DNA of 64,000 nucleotides from Nocardioides cavernaquae. GTDB taxonomy: Bacteria; Actinomycetota; Actinomycetes; Propionibacteriales; Nocardioidaceae. Position 1 is the stretch's first letter, and each line of letters begins with the position of its first letter. The stretch spans positions 2,728,001 to 2,792,000 of the forward strand of contig NZ_QYRP01000002.1 of assembly GCF_003600895.1 (NCBI RefSeq). Direction: 5' to 3'. The notes beneath the pieces are model-generated. The model saw only the letters and a program-made list of their open reading frames with translations. It was not told the origin of the DNA and made no database searches. Both the position numbers and the translations under genes were made by a program. Positions 1 through 8,775 of the stretch are shown piece after piece.

Positions 1-144
1 CTGCGGCTGGGCGACGTGATGATCGCCTGCCACGACGACTTCGCGGTCTTCTCCACGCGGGACTTCCCGAGGGAGCACACGATGGTCGGCCTGCACGGTT
101 CGCTCACCCGCGACGAGATGCTGATCCCGATCCTGATCGCCTGA
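1..144 (+). CDS. 3' end of alkaline phosphatase / nucleotide pyrophosphatase-like protein (partial)
   Basis: Only the last 47 codons are present; the frame is open from base 1 and ends with TGA at 142-144. The C-terminal string HGSLTRDEMLIPILIA resembles the end of actinobacterial alkaline phosphatase family (type I phosphodiesterase/nucleotide pyrophosphatase) proteins, where a conserved His-Gly followed by an acidic pair and a small hydrophobic tail closes the metal-binding domain. The rest of the gene lies upstream of the window, so substrate and localisation cannot be judged. It is convergent with the multicopper oxidase, with only 9 bases between them. The assignment rests on a short tail and is moderate at best. 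Confidence 0.55.
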   Translation: MRLGDVMIACHDDFAVFSTRDFPREHTMVGLHGSLTRDEMLIPILIA

Positions 145-153
145 CCCGCCGCA

Positions 154-1617
154 CTACTCCGGCTCGTTGCCGCCCCCGAGCCGGTAGGACGACCGCACGC
201 CGCCGTACATCAGGTGCGCGATCAGGCCCTCGGCCGCGTGGGGCAGGTTGTGGCAGTGGTCCATCCAGATCCCGGGGTTGTCGGCGACGAAGGCGATCTC
301 GAACTCCTCGCCCGTCCCCACCTCGAGGCTGTCGATCCACCACGGGCTGCCTGTGGTGGGTTCGCCATCACGGGACAGCACCAGGGCGCGATGCCCGTGG
401 AGGTGCATCGGGTGGGTCTCGCCGCTCCGGTTGACGATGTGCACGACGGCGACGTCGCCCTCCTCGACGTGGAACATGGGGATGTCGGGGAAGAGGTGGC
501 CGTTGATGGTCCACCACCGGCCCGGCCGGCCGTCGAGGAAGCCGAGGCGACGTCCGATCTCGTACTCGAACCGACGCTCCGGGTCGCTGACGTCGATCCC
601 GGGCTCGGCCGGTGTGCCGTAGTCCAGCAGGTCGAGCTCCTGCCGCGGCTGCGCTGGTACGACGGCGGGCGCAGGTGAGCTGCCCAGGGTGATCACTGTC
701 GTGCCGTCGACATCGATCCGGACGCCGTCCGGAGGGACGACGACGCCCAGGTCGATGCGGCCTCCGGCGGTCACACCGATCCACCTGCCGCTCACCTCCG
801 TAGGCCCGTTGAGGTCCGTGCCGTCGACCGCCAGAACGCGGTAGGGCGCGCCGGTGACCCAGACCGAGGCCTGCGTGTTGTCGGTGTTGACGAGCCGAAC
901 CCGGACCTCCTCGCCCGGAGCCACGTCGGCGTGGAGCGCGGGAGCGCCGTTGAGCGTCGGCTTGCCGTCGTACTGGTGCAGGACGGCGACCAGGTCCTGC
1001 GTCGCCGGCCCGCTCGGATGCGTCGGCTCGACGACCAGCGCCCCCAGCAGGCCCTGCCGCACCTGCACGTGGGAGAGCTGGTGGGCGTGGTACCAGTAGG
1101 TGCCCGCGCGGTCCGCGACGAAGCGGTAGACGAACCGCTCGCCCGGGGGCACGGCGTCCTGGGTGACACCCGCGACACCGTCCATCGCGTTCGGGACGTC
1201 GACGCCGTGCCAGTGCAGCGTCGTGCCGCCCCGGACGCTCGAGTTGACCAGGGTCGCCTCGATCAGCTGCCCCTGCGTCACCCGGAGGACGGGGCCCGGC
1301 GAGGTGCCGTTGACCAGGATCCGGTCGCCCTGCTGGGTGACGGTCAGCGTGAACCGGACATCGGCCGGCCGGGCCGGGTCCTCGATCAGGTCTGCGACCG
1401 CACGGTCGCCCTTGCCGCTGCCGTGCTCGCCATGGCTCCCGGGAACGCCGTGTCCGACCGGACCGGGCCCGCCACCGGTGTCGACGTAGCCCATCGAGGC
1501 GACGTCATAGGTGGCCGGAAGCAGGCTCGACCACCACGACCACGCCAGCGGTAGAAGGAGCGCCAGCGTCGCCCCGCATGCGACGAGCAGGCGGGTCCGG
1601 CCGGATGCGACCTTCAT
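154..1617 (-). CDS. Multicopper oxidase, membrane-anchored or secreted
   Basis: A 487-residue laccase-type multicopper oxidase, probably acting outside the membrane: residues 10-30 form a hydrophobic signal or anchor. Copper-binding motifs are intact: HWH at 135-137, HAH at 177-179, HPMHLHGH at about 402-409, and HCHxxxH starting at about 454. The type-1 copper axial position looks like Leu rather than Met, a change usually linked to higher redox potential (family knowledge). A His/Gly-rich linker at about 50-70 could bind metal. The ATG lies 4 bases after the stop of the DUF6220 gene, so the two are very likely co-transcribed and translationally coupled. The substrate is unknown; metal oxidation or phenol oxidation are both possible. 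Confidence 0.9.
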   Translation of the reverse strand: MKVASGRTRLLVACGATLALLLPLAWSWWSSLLPATYDVASMGYVDTGGGPGPVGHGVPGSHGEHGSGKGDRAVADLIEDPARPADVRFTLTVTQQGDRILVNGTSPGPVLRVTQGQLIEATLVNSSVRGGTTLHWHGVDVPNAMDGVAGVTQDAVPPGERFVYRFVADRAGTYWYHAHQLSHVQVRQGLLGALVVEPTHPSGPATQDLVAVLHQYDGKPTLNGAPALHADVAPGEEVRVRLVNTDNTQASVWVTGAPYRVLAVDGTDLNGPTEVSGRWIGVTAGGRIDLGVVVPPDGVRIDVDGTTVITLGSSPAPAVVPAQPRQELDLLDYGTPAEPGIDVSDPERRFEYEIGRRLGFLDGRPGRWWTINGHLFPDIPMFHVEEGDVAVVHIVNRSGETHPMHLHGHRALVLSRDGEPTTGSPWWIDSLEVGTGEEFEIAFVADNPGIWMDHCHNLPHAAEGLIAHLMYGGVRSSYRLGGGNEPE

Positions 1618-1621
1618 CAGG

Positions 1622-2086
1622 TCACGCGTTGACCAGGTCCTGCTGCTCGGTCGTGGCCGACCTGACCCGTTTGCCGGCCATGACCGCAGCGGCGAAGAGG
1701 ACGAGTGCGTTCAGCCCGTGGAGTGCGCCGAATGCAGGGTCGACGTCGCGCGCGAGGCCAGGGAGGACCTGCGACTGCAGCATGACGAGGACGAACACCG
1801 CGAATGCCCACCAGACGCCCCGGGGCACCTTGGCGAAGAACGACACGATCAGGAAGATCAGCGACAGCAGCGGGACGATCATGAATCCGTTGATTCCGTG
1901 GATCATGAAGCCACGCTCCGCCGTGAAGTTCCACGGGCAGTCGCGACAGTCGAGCTGTGCCTTGGAGAACGTGTTGCCCTCGTCGATCCAGACACCGAAT
2001 CCGAAGAAGCCCCAGGCGATCGCGGTGGCCTGGACGACGACTTCGAGTGCGATGAGGAACGCGAGGACCTGATAGGCCTTTCGCAT
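1622..2086 (-). CDS. Small four-helix membrane protein (DUF6220-like)
   Basis: A 154-residue integral membrane protein with about four hydrophobic segments and a short Cys-containing loop (LDCRDCPWNF), followed by a His-containing helix (FMIHGINGF). These resemble DUF6220-type small membrane proteins often found next to copper oxidases; the family name is a reading by eye. The start at 2086 is chosen because GGAGGAGG lies a few bases upstream; a longer frame starting at 2149 lacks support. It is the first gene of a two-gene unit with the multicopper oxidase. A role as membrane partner or electron-transfer helper of the oxidase is inference. Confidence 0.7.
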   Translation of the reverse strand: MRKAYQVLAFLIALEVVVQATAIAWGFFGFGVWIDEGNTFSKAQLDCRDCPWNFTAERGFMIHGINGFMIVPLLSLIFLIVSFFAKVPRGVWWAFAVFVLVMLQSQVLPGLARDVDPAFGALHGLNALVLFAAAVMAGKRVRSATTEQQDLVNA

Positions 2087-2106
2087 GCCGCCTCCTCCAG
2101 CGGTTC

Positions 2107-2128
2107 GAACAACATTCCCATGTTGCTC
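2107..2128. promoter_or_regulatory. Inverted repeat upstream of the DUF6220-multicopper oxidase pair
   Basis: GAACAACAT and ATGTTGCTC form 9-base arms with one mismatch around a 4-base spacer, ending 20 bases before the start codon of the membrane protein. Position and symmetry suit a repressor operator; no regulator gene is adjacent, so the binding protein is unknown. Confidence 0.35.
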
Positions 2129-2196
2129 GTCCTCACCGGAGCCCGACATGACCCGATCGGGCCTAGGGGCGTGCTGGGGTCACCGAAGGCCGAAGG

Positions 2197-2850
2197 TCAC
2201 CCAAAGGGGAGCGGCTCCGGAGCCAGCGAGACCGCCTTCGCGCGCGCAGCCGTCAGCCCGCGGCGGTGGTGCTGGCGGCACAGCACCTCGTAGGCGACGT
2301 GTGCCGGCGCCTCGCCGGCGGCCTCGACATCGCCCACCATCACCTGGTCACCCTCGACGACCATGACGCCGTCCTCGGTGCGGGCGTTGTGGGTGGCGCG
2401 CTTGCCGCACCAGCACAGGGCCTCGACCTGGAGCACGTTCATCCGGTCGGCCAGCTCGACCAGCCGCGCCGAGCCGGGGAAGAGCTGCGAGCGGAAGTCA
2501 GTGAGGATGCCGAACGCGAAGACGTCGATCTGCAGCTCGTCGACGATCTTGGCGAGCTGCTCGATCTGGGCTGCCGAGTAGAACTGGGCCTCGTCGCAGA
2601 TCAGGTAGTCGATCCGCCCACCCTGGGTGAGCGACTGGACGACATAGGTCCAGAAGTCGAATCCGTCCGCGACCTCGAGCGCCTCGTGGGTCAGTCCCAG
2701 CCGTGAGGACAGCGTCGCCTCGCCGGCACGGTCGTGGGTCGTGAAGATCCGGCCGACCCGACCGCGCGCGGCGTGGTTGTGGTTCGTCTGCAGCGCGAGG
2801 GTCGACTTCCCCGAGTCCATGGTCCCGGTGAAGAAATGGAGTTCAGCCAC
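2197..2850 (-). CDS. tdk: Thymidine kinase
   Basis: Type II (TK1-like) thymidine kinase that phosphorylates thymidine to dTMP in nucleotide salvage; cytoplasmic. The 217-residue protein has the P-loop GTMDSGKS at residues 9-16, the Walker B/lasso-related DEAQF at 86-90, and Cys-rich zinc-site segments (ALCWCGK and VLCRQHH). The GTG at 2850 is preferred over an upstream in-frame start because it places the P-loop at the family's usual distance from the N-terminus. The gene is divergent from the sulfurtransferase gene, with 34 bases between the two start codons. The short leader suggests leaderless or near-leaderless transcription. Confidence 0.93.
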   Translation of the reverse strand: MAELHFFTGTMDSGKSTLALQTNHNHAARGRVGRIFTTHDRAGEATLSSRLGLTHEALEVADGFDFWTYVVQSLTQGGRIDYLICDEAQFYSAAQIEQLAKIVDELQIDVFAFGILTDFRSQLFPGSARLVELADRMNVLQVEALCWCGKRATHNARTEDGVMVVEGDQVMVGDVEAAGEAPAHVAYEVLCRQHHRRGLTAARAKAVSLAPEPLPFG

Positions 2851-2884
2851 GGGAGGGATTCTGCCAGCGAGGCAGACTGGAAGC

Positions 2885-3691
2885 ATGAGCGGACCCTTGA
2901 TCAGTGCCACTGAGCTCCAGGAGCTGCTGGCCGGAGCGATGCCCCCGGTGCTGCTCGACGTGCGTTACCGGACAGGCGGCCCCGCCGGCCCGCACGAGTA
3001 CGCCGCGGGCCACGTCCCCGGCGCGGCGTACGTCGACCTGGACGGCGCGCTCGCTGCTCCGCCCGGCCCCCGTGGGCGTCACCCACTCCCGGACCCGACC
3101 GTGTTCGTCGCGGCGATGCAGAAGGCGGGAGTGACCCTCGAAGGCCCCGTCGTCGCGTACGACGACTGGGCCGGCCACGCTGCAGCGCGCGCCTGGTGGC
3201 TGCTGCGCCACTACGGCCACCGTGACGTGCGGGTGCTCGACGGTGGCTGGGCGGCCTGGCAGGCAGCAGGTGGTTCGGTCGAGAGGGGCACTCCCGTCAC
3301 CGAGGCCGGCGACTTCCACGGAGCTCCGGGCTCCATGCCCGTCGTGGGACCCGGCACCGTGACCGAGGTCGACGTGCTGATCGACGCCCGGGCCCCCGAG
3401 CGCTATCGCGGTGAGCACGAGCCGATCGACCCGGTCGCCGGCCACATCCCGGGCGCGGTCAATGTGCCGACCGCCCGCAACCTCGACAACCACGGCCACT
3501 TCCGCGACCCGCGCGAGCTCTGCGAGGTGTACGCCGAGGTGGGCGCAGTGGATCCGGACGCATCCGTCGCGGCGTACTGCGGCAGCGGGGTCACAGCCTG
3601 CCACGACGTGCTCGCCCTCGAGCTGATCGGCGTGAGCGCCGCGCTCTACCCGGGAAGCTGGAGCGGCTGGATCACCAGTGCACGCCCTTGA
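2885..3691 (+). CDS. sseA: Sulfurtransferase with two rhodanese domains
   Basis: A 268-residue tandem rhodanese protein of the thiosulfate/3-mercaptopyruvate sulfurtransferase family. The N-terminal domain (about 1-130) is the inactive copy; the C-terminal domain carries the active-site loop CGSGVTA with Cys at about residue 232. In this family a CG[ST]GVT loop favours 3-mercaptopyruvate as sulfur donor, whereas thiosulfate enzymes usually carry a CRxGxT loop. The ATG at 2885 follows CAGACT by six bases, similar to the leaderless starts elsewhere in the window. The 3' end overlaps the convergent reductase gene by 20 bases, so the two transcripts are partly antisense. Confidence 0.88.
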   Translation: MSGPLISATELQELLAGAMPPVLLDVRYRTGGPAGPHEYAAGHVPGAAYVDLDGALAAPPGPRGRHPLPDPTVFVAAMQKAGVTLEGPVVAYDDWAGHAAARAWWLLRHYGHRDVRVLDGGWAAWQAAGGSVERGTPVTEAGDFHGAPGSMPVVGPGTVTEVDVLIDARAPERYRGEHEPIDPVAGHIPGAVNVPTARNLDNHGHFRDPRELCEVYAEVGAVDPDASVAAYCGSGVTACHDVLALELIGVSAALYPGSWSGWITSARP

Positions 3692-5663
3692 AGACCTTGG
3701 CGAGCATCGCCTGCTCTGACTCCTTGCCGGCATCGGCTGAGGCACCCTTCGCGGCCGCCGAGTCCGGGAAGACCTGGTAGGCGAGGTTGAGCACGCGGAA
3801 CGCCGCGCGCGGCATGAAGGTGTGCGCGACCTCGCCGACGTTGCCGGCCATCGTGTTGATCTCGAACGGCCGCTGCACCAACCCGCGGATCACCCGGTCG
3901 GCCGCCTGGGCCGGCGAGATGGTCGGGAACTTGTCGTAGAGCTTGGTCGGCGCGATCATCGGCGTCCGCACCAGCGGCATGTGGATGTTGGTGAAGCTGA
4001 TGCCCTCACCGACGAGCTCGGACGAGACCACGTTGCTCCACGCGTCGAGCGCCGCCTTCGACGCGACGTACGCCGAGAAGCGCGGTGGGTTGGTCTGGAC
4101 GCCGATCGAGGAGATGTTCACGACGTGGCCGAACCGGTGCTCGCGCATCTTCGGGATCAGGCCCATCACCAGCCGGATCGCGCCGAAGTAGTTGAGCTGC
4201 ATCGTGCGCTCGAAGTCGTGGAACCGGTCCTGCGACAGCTTCAGTGAGCGGCGGATCGAGCGCCCGGCGTTGTTGACCAGGAAGTCGACCTGCGGCAGCT
4301 CGTCGGAGAGCTGCTTGCAGAGCGCGTCGATCGCGTCGAGGTCCGAGAGGTCGCAGGGGTAGACCAGCGCCTTGCCGCCACGGAGCTCGATCGCCCGCTT
4401 GGTCTCCTCGAGCTTCTCCTTGCCGCGCGCCACGAGCACCGGGATGCCACCGCACTGCGCCACCTTGTGGGCCGTCACGAGCCCGATGCCGGAGGAGGCG
4501 CCGGTGATCACGACGTACTTGCCCCGCAGGGCCTTGCGGTTGGCGCGGTCGTCGGCGGTGGAGGTGTCGAGCTGCTCCTCCCAGTAGGTCCAGAGCGTGC
4601 GGATGTAGTCGTCCAGCGGCGGCAGCTCGATGCCCGAGGCCGCGAGCGCGAGCTGGGTGGCCCGGGAGTCGTAGACGGTGTGGAACGCGGTGTGGGCCAG
4701 CACCTCACCTGGGATGCCGACCCGGCCGGTGGTCTGGTCGAGCAGTGCGACGACGGGCTTCAGCTTGAGCAGCGCGGTCGCGATCGTGCCCGGGTGCAGC
4801 GGCTTCGGCAGCCGCGAGAACGTACGCCGCGTGACCGGCGTCGCGAACTGGGGAGACCCGGCCGCACGGCAGATCGAGTTGACCAGCCCGATGACCGACT
4901 GCGGCTCCGGGTTGACCAGGTGGAAGGCCTGCCCGTCGTGCCCGGGGAGGTGCGCAAGGTGCTCCATCGCCTGCGCGACGTAGTCCACCGGGACCACGTT
5001 GGTGTCGCCCAGGTCGATGCCGACCAGCGGCACCCAGCCGGGGACGCTGTCGCGGATCCGCTTGATCAGCGCGAAGAAGTAGTAGGGACCGTCGATCTTG
5101 TCCATCTCGCCGGTCGTCGAGTCGCCGACCACGATCGCGGGGCGGTAGACCCGCCACGGGATGGGTGACTCCTCCCGCACGATCTTCTCGGACTCGAACT
5201 TCGTGCGGTGGTAGGGCGAGGGCAGCACCTGGCCCTCGTCGAACATCGCCTCGGTGAAGCGCCCGTGGAACTCACCGGACGCCGCGACGGAGGAGACCTG
5301 GTGGAAGCAGCCGGCGTCGATGTCCGTCGCGAGCTCGAGGGCGTGGCGGGTGCCATCGATGTTCAGCACCTCGTTGGTGCGCTCGTCCGCGGTCATGTCG
5401 TACATCGCCGCGAGGTGGAAGAAGTGCCTGATGGTGCCGCGATGATCCCCGACCCAGGCGGGGTCGACCCCCAGCGCGGGCTGGGCGAGGTCGCCCACCA
5501 CGAGCTTCACCCGGTCGGATCCCCAGCCGTCGAGCAGGACCTCCATGCGCGGGATCGAGCTCGCACGTGTGAGGACGAAGATGTCGCCCTGGCGGTTGTT
5601 CAGCAGCTCCTGCACCAGCCGCCGGCCGATGAAACCGGTCGCACCGGTGACGAAGTAGGACAT
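3672..5663 (-). CDS. Double-SDR reductase, AcrA1-like fatty acyl-CoA reductase
   Basis: A 663-residue fusion of two short-chain dehydrogenase modules. Residues 1 to about 370 form an extended SDR with the NAD(P)-binding motif GATGFIG at 7-13 and a YHRTK (YxxxK) catalytic pair, related to NAD-dependent epimerase and male-sterility-type acyl reductases. Residues from about 385 form a classical SDR with TGASSGIG and the catalytic YVASK. The same two-part organisation and length (about 650) occur in mycobacterial AcrA1 (Rv3391), annotated as an acyl-CoA reductase making fatty aldehydes/alcohols for wax-type lipids. That activity is inferred for this protein. Transcription is probably leaderless, with TAGCCT six bases before ATG. 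Confidence 0.82.
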   Translation of the reverse strand: MSYFVTGATGFIGRRLVQELLNNRQGDIFVLTRASSIPRMEVLLDGWGSDRVKLVVGDLAQPALGVDPAWVGDHRGTIRHFFHLAAMYDMTADERTNEVLNIDGTRHALELATDIDAGCFHQVSSVAASGEFHGRFTEAMFDEGQVLPSPYHRTKFESEKIVREESPIPWRVYRPAIVVGDSTTGEMDKIDGPYYFFALIKRIRDSVPGWVPLVGIDLGDTNVVPVDYVAQAMEHLAHLPGHDGQAFHLVNPEPQSVIGLVNSICRAAGSPQFATPVTRRTFSRLPKPLHPGTIATALLKLKPVVALLDQTTGRVGIPGEVLAHTAFHTVYDSRATQLALAASGIELPPLDDYIRTLWTYWEEQLDTSTADDRANRKALRGKYVVITGASSGIGLVTAHKVAQCGGIPVLVARGKEKLEETKRAIELRGGKALVYPCDLSDLDAIDALCKQLSDELPQVDFLVNNAGRSIRRSLKLSQDRFHDFERTMQLNYFGAIRLVMGLIPKMREHRFGHVVNISSIGVQTNPPRFSAYVASKAALDAWSNVVSSELVGEGISFTNIHMPLVRTPMIAPTKLYDKFPTISPAQAADRVIRGLVQRPFEINTMAGNVGEVAHTFMPRAAFRVLNLAYQVFPDSAAAKGASADAGKESEQAMLAKVFKGVHW

Positions 5664-5669
5664 CCTCGG

Positions 5670-5675
5670 AGGCTA
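5670..5675 (-). promoter_or_regulatory. Leaderless -10 element for the double-SDR reductase
   Basis: TAGCCT on the minus strand ends 6 bases before the ATG at 5663, matching the actinobacterial TAnnnT -10 hexamer. This spacing puts the transcription start at or next to the A of the start codon. Confidence 0.55.
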
Positions 5676-5716
5676 GACCCGCCGCCTCCGGCTGAACAGG
5701 GCGTGACCGCAGCGGG

Positions 5717-6613
5717 TCAGTCCTGCTGGCCGCCGCCGAACATGATCTCGTCCCAGCTCGGGACGGACGCCCGGCCACGGCGCTTGGTGGCCGGCTTCTT
5801 GGGCGCCTCGGGCTCGGGCTCCACCTCGGCGGCCGGCTGGGCGGTGGGCTCGGTGGGCTCGGCGGGTGCAGCGGCGGGGTTCTCGCGAACGCGCGCGGCG
5901 GTCTCCGTGAGGTCGACCGTGGGCTCGGCGGGGGCCGTCTCGTCGAACACGAGCTGCTCGGCAGCTACCGGCGGGGCCTGGCGGCGCTCACGGGCCTGCT
6001 GGAGGTCATCGCGCTTCGGCGTGGCCTCGGACTCCTGGAGCGGGTCGCCGATCAGCCAGCGGGCGTCGTCGTTCTCGGTGGTGACGTAGTTGCCGGGGGC
6101 GTCGAAGGCGAAGCGGGCGTGGCCCTGGCGACGACCGGCGGAGTACTCCGCGGTGAGGGCCCAGCGGCCGTCCTCGCGGCGCCACGCGTCCCACTCGACC
6201 GACTCGGGGTCGACGTTGAGGGCACGCAGCTGACCCGCCACGGCGTCACCGAGCGTGCGGGCGCCGGAGTCGAGCCCGCCACGCCGGCGCACCGACGAGC
6301 CTTGCGCGCGGCGCGCGACGTGCTCGCGCTCGGCGAGCACCGGGTTGGCGTACGGAAGGATCTTCTCGACCGTCGTCTTGGCGGCTAGTGCCACGTCCTC
6401 CGGTGACTCACCAGACCGGATCCGGGCCTGGATGTCGCGGGGGCGAAGGGTCGACTCCATCTTGGTCTCCAACTGGCCGAGGCGTGCACTGTCACCACGG
6501 AGTGCGGCTCGCAACCGGACATCGACATCCAGCGAGAACTCCTGCCCGGCCCCGTCGACCATCAGCAGACGGCGACCGTCTTCGCTCAGTCCTGCGAGCG
6601 AGAGGTGCTGCAT
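5717..6613 (-). CDS. sepH: Septation protein SepH (DUF3071)
   Basis: A 298-residue cell-division protein of the actinobacterial SepH/DUF3071 family. SepH binds FtsZ and promotes Z-ring assembly (established in Streptomyces and Mycobacterium). The conserved N-terminal domain covers about residues 1-170, starting [16 protein letters not shown], and includes a helix-turn-helix-like stretch ([19 protein letters not shown]). The second half is Pro/Ala/Glu-rich and low in complexity, as expected of the disordered C-terminal part, and ends with a conserved-looking SWDEIMFGG. An AAAGGACC ribosome-binding site precedes the ATG. It is divergent from the ferrochelatase gene over an 80-base spacer. Confidence 0.92.
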   Translation of the reverse strand: MQHLSLAGLSEDGRRLLMVDGAGQEFSLDVDVRLRAALRGDSARLGQLETKMESTLRPRDIQARIRSGESPEDVALAAKTTVEKILPYANPVLAEREHVARRAQGSSVRRRGGLDSGARTLGDAVAGQLRALNVDPESVEWDAWRREDGRWALTAEYSAGRRQGHARFAFDAPGNYVTTENDDARWLIGDPLQESEATPKRDDLQQARERRQAPPVAAEQLVFDETAPAEPTVDLTETAARVRENPAAAPAEPTEPTAQPAAEVEPEPEAPKKPATKRRGRASVPSWDEIMFGGGQQD

Positions 6614-6681
6614 GTCCGTTGGTCCTTTGTTGTGCGAAGGGTCGGGCGACTCCGTGGCGGCGAGCCTACGCCCTTCCTCTC

Positions 6682-6687
6682 TACGAT
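6682..6687 (+). promoter_or_regulatory. Leaderless -10 element for ferrochelatase
   Basis: TACGAT lies 6 bases before the ATG at 6694, matching TAnnnT. The gap between the sepH and hemH starts is 80 bases, so the two divergent promoters share a short region. Confidence 0.55.
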
Positions 6688-6693
6688 GGGCGC

Positions 6694-7815
6694 ATGCAGC
6701 CGGACCCCACGCCGTACGACGCGTTCCTGCTGGTCTCCTTCGGGGGTCCGGAGAAGCCGGAAGACGTCGTCCCGTTCCTCGAGAACGTCACGCGCGGACG
6801 CGGCATCCCGCGCGAGCGGCTCGTGGAGGTGGGGGAGCACTACTTCCACTTCGGCGGGAAGTCGCCGATCAACGAGCGCAACGAGGAGTTCCTCGCCGCG
6901 CTCCGTGAGGACTTCGCGGGCAACGGGCTCGACCTCCCGGTCTACTGGGGCAACCGCAACTGGGCGCCGTTCGTCACCGACACCGTGCGGCAGATGGCCG
7001 CAGACGGGGTGAAGCGCGCTGCGGTGCTGACCACGTCGGCCTACGCGTCGTACTCCGGCTGCCGGCAGTACCGCGAGAACCTCGCGGACGCGGTTGCAGC
7101 GGTCGAGGGCGCACCGGTGCTGGACCGGCTGCGGCACTACTTCAACCACCCGGGATTCGTCGAGGCGATGGTCGACTCGACCCTGACGGCGCTCGGCGAG
7201 CTGGCCGACCGCTCGCGCGAGTCGGCGCACCTGGTCTTCGTGACCCACTCGATCCCCGAGACGATGAACGCCTCCAGCGGCCCCCACGGCGGGTCCTACG
7301 TCCGCGAGCACGAGAGCGTCGTGGAGGAGATCATCGAGCGGGTGCGGCTCGAGACCGGCCACCGCTACCGCCACGAGCTGACGTTCTGCTCGCGTTCCGG
7401 CGCGCCGCACATCCCGTGGCTCGAGCCCGATGTGAACGACCACCTGACCAAGCTGGCGGAGATCGCCGAGCGACTCGGTCAGGAGCGCCCGGCCGTCGTC
7501 GTCGTGCCGATCGGCTTCGTCTCCGATCACATGGAGGTGGTCTGGGACCTCGACACCGAGGCTGCCGCGACCGCCGAGAAGCTCGGCCTCGAGTTCGTGC
7601 GCGCGGCCACGGCCGGCATCGACCCGCGGTTCGTGTCGATGGTCCGCGAGCTCGTCGTGGAGCGCGCGGCTGTGGAGCGCGCCGCCGTCGACGGGGGACC
7701 CGAGGTCGAGCGACCCGCCGAGGGCAGTCTCCCGGCCTGCTGGGATCGCTGTGCGCCCGGCTGCTGCGCCAACCCGAGGGGTGCCCGCCCGGCCCTGGGA
7801 GGCGCGGAGCAGTGA
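6694..7815 (+). CDS. hemH: Ferrochelatase (probably coproporphyrin ferrochelatase)
   Basis: A 373-residue ferrochelatase that inserts iron into the porphyrin ring in heme synthesis. In actinobacteria the substrate is normally coproporphyrin III (CpfC), so that is the likely reaction. The N-terminus [18 protein letters not shown] and the segment [11 protein letters not shown], with the metal-site His, are typical. Cys residues suited to bind a [2Fe-2S] cluster are visible: one in YSGCRQY and three near the C-terminus in [10 protein letters not shown], a pattern known from the M. tuberculosis enzyme. It overlaps the following inositol monophosphatase gene by 4 bases (GTGA). Confidence 0.93.
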   Translation: MQPDPTPYDAFLLVSFGGPEKPEDVVPFLENVTRGRGIPRERLVEVGEHYFHFGGKSPINERNEEFLAALREDFAGNGLDLPVYWGNRNWAPFVTDTVRQMAADGVKRAAVLTTSAYASYSGCRQYRENLADAVAAVEGAPVLDRLRHYFNHPGFVEAMVDSTLTALGELADRSRESAHLVFVTHSIPETMNASSGPHGGSYVREHESVVEEIIERVRLETGHRYRHELTFCSRSGAPHIPWLEPDVNDHLTKLAEIAERLGQERPAVVVVPIGFVSDHMEVVWDLDTEAAATAEKLGLEFVRAATAGIDPRFVSMVRELVVERAAVERAAVDGGPEVERPAEGSLPACWDRCAPGCCANPRGARPALGGAEQ

Positions 7816-8606
7816 CGGACCTGAGCGCGGAGCTGCTGGCGCTGGCGCGCGCCGTTGCGGCCGAGGCAGCCGACCTGGTGCGCACCAGGAGGGCCGACGG
7901 CGTCAGCGTTGCCGCCACCAAGTCCAGCGCCGTCGATGTGGTCACTGATGTCGACCGGGCCGCCGAGGAGCTGATCCGGGACCGCCTCCTCGTCGCCCGC
8001 CCCACCGACGCCGTGCTCGGCGAGGAGGGCGACGACGTCCCCGGCACCAGTGGTGTCCGCTGGATCGTCGACCCGATCGACGGCACCGTGAACTTCCTCT
8101 ACGGCATCCCGCAGTACGCCGTCTCCATCGCCGCCGAGGTCGACGGAGTCGTCGTGGCCGGCGTCGTCTTCGACGTCGCGTCCCGCACCGAGTACGCCGC
8201 GGCGCGCGGCGCGGGAGCGACCCGCGACGGCCAGCCGATCGGCGTACGGGCGCCGGCGCCGCTGGCAGAGCGCCTCGTGCTGACCGGTTTCAGCTACTCC
8301 GCGGAGCGGCGCGCGATCCAGGCCGCCGCCGTGGCGCGGATGCTGCCGCAGGTACGCGACCTGCGGCGCATGGGCTCCTGCGCCCTCGACCTGTGTCACC
8401 TCGCCGAAGGTGCCGCCGATGCCTATGTCGAGGAGGGCACCGAGCTGTGGGACCACGCGGCCGCCGGGCTGATTGCCGAGGAGGCGGGCGCACAGGTCGC
8501 CCACGCGCCCGGGGCCGGTGGGCGCAACTGCGTCATCGCGGCGCCTCGACACGGCTTCGAGGAGTTCCTGGGGCTGGTCCAGACCTGCGGATTCCTGGCC
8601 GGCTGA
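7812..8606 (+). CDS. suhB: Inositol monophosphatase family protein
   Basis: A 264-residue Mg-dependent phosphatase of the inositol monophosphatase family, cytoplasmic. The metal-binding motifs are present: GEEG, then [12 protein letters not shown] (DPIDGT), and the C-terminal [14 protein letters not shown]. It may supply myo-inositol for phosphatidylinositol or act on another sugar phosphate such as histidinol phosphate; motif inspection cannot separate these. The M. tuberculosis counterpart in the same neighbourhood is Rv2701c (SuhB). The GTG start at 7812 overlaps the ferrochelatase stop (GTGA), indicating translational coupling. Confidence 0.88.
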   Translation: MTDLSAELLALARAVAAEAADLVRTRRADGVSVAATKSSAVDVVTDVDRAAEELIRDRLLVARPTDAVLGEEGDDVPGTSGVRWIVDPIDGTVNFLYGIPQYAVSIAAEVDGVVVAGVVFDVASRTEYAAARGAGATRDGQPIGVRAPAPLAERLVLTGFSYSAERRAIQAAAVARMLPQVRDLRRMGSCALDLCHLAEGAADAYVEEGTELWDHAAAGLIAEEAGAQVAHAPGAGGRNCVIAAPRHGFEEFLGLVQTCGFLAG

Positions 8607-8629
8607 ACCGGCGATTCGAGCGGCATTCC

Positions 8630-8656
8630 GGGAATAGCCGACCCCCGGTTGCTGTT
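8630..8656 (+). promoter_or_regulatory. SigR/SigH-type ECF promoter upstream of the DUF4193 gene
   Basis: GGGAAT at 8630-8635, exactly 18 bases, then GTT at 8654-8656. This equals the GGGAAT-N18-GTT consensus of Streptomyces SigR (mycobacterial SigH) disulfide-stress promoters. The resulting 5' leader would be about 110 bases. Confidence 0.5.
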
Positions 8657-8775
8657 CCTTGGCAAGCATCCTGTGGAATGCGCGTGCACAAACTCGGGAG
8701 ATGGTGCACAATCTGGCGCGCCGACCGCGTAGTTCCACGAGAAGAAGCGACGGCAGGACGACTGGAGAAGGTTTT

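Noticed and set aside
8681..8712. Direct repeat GTGCACAA upstream of DUF4193
   Set aside because: Two copies only and not placed like a known operator; the ECF promoter upstream is a better explanation of regulation.
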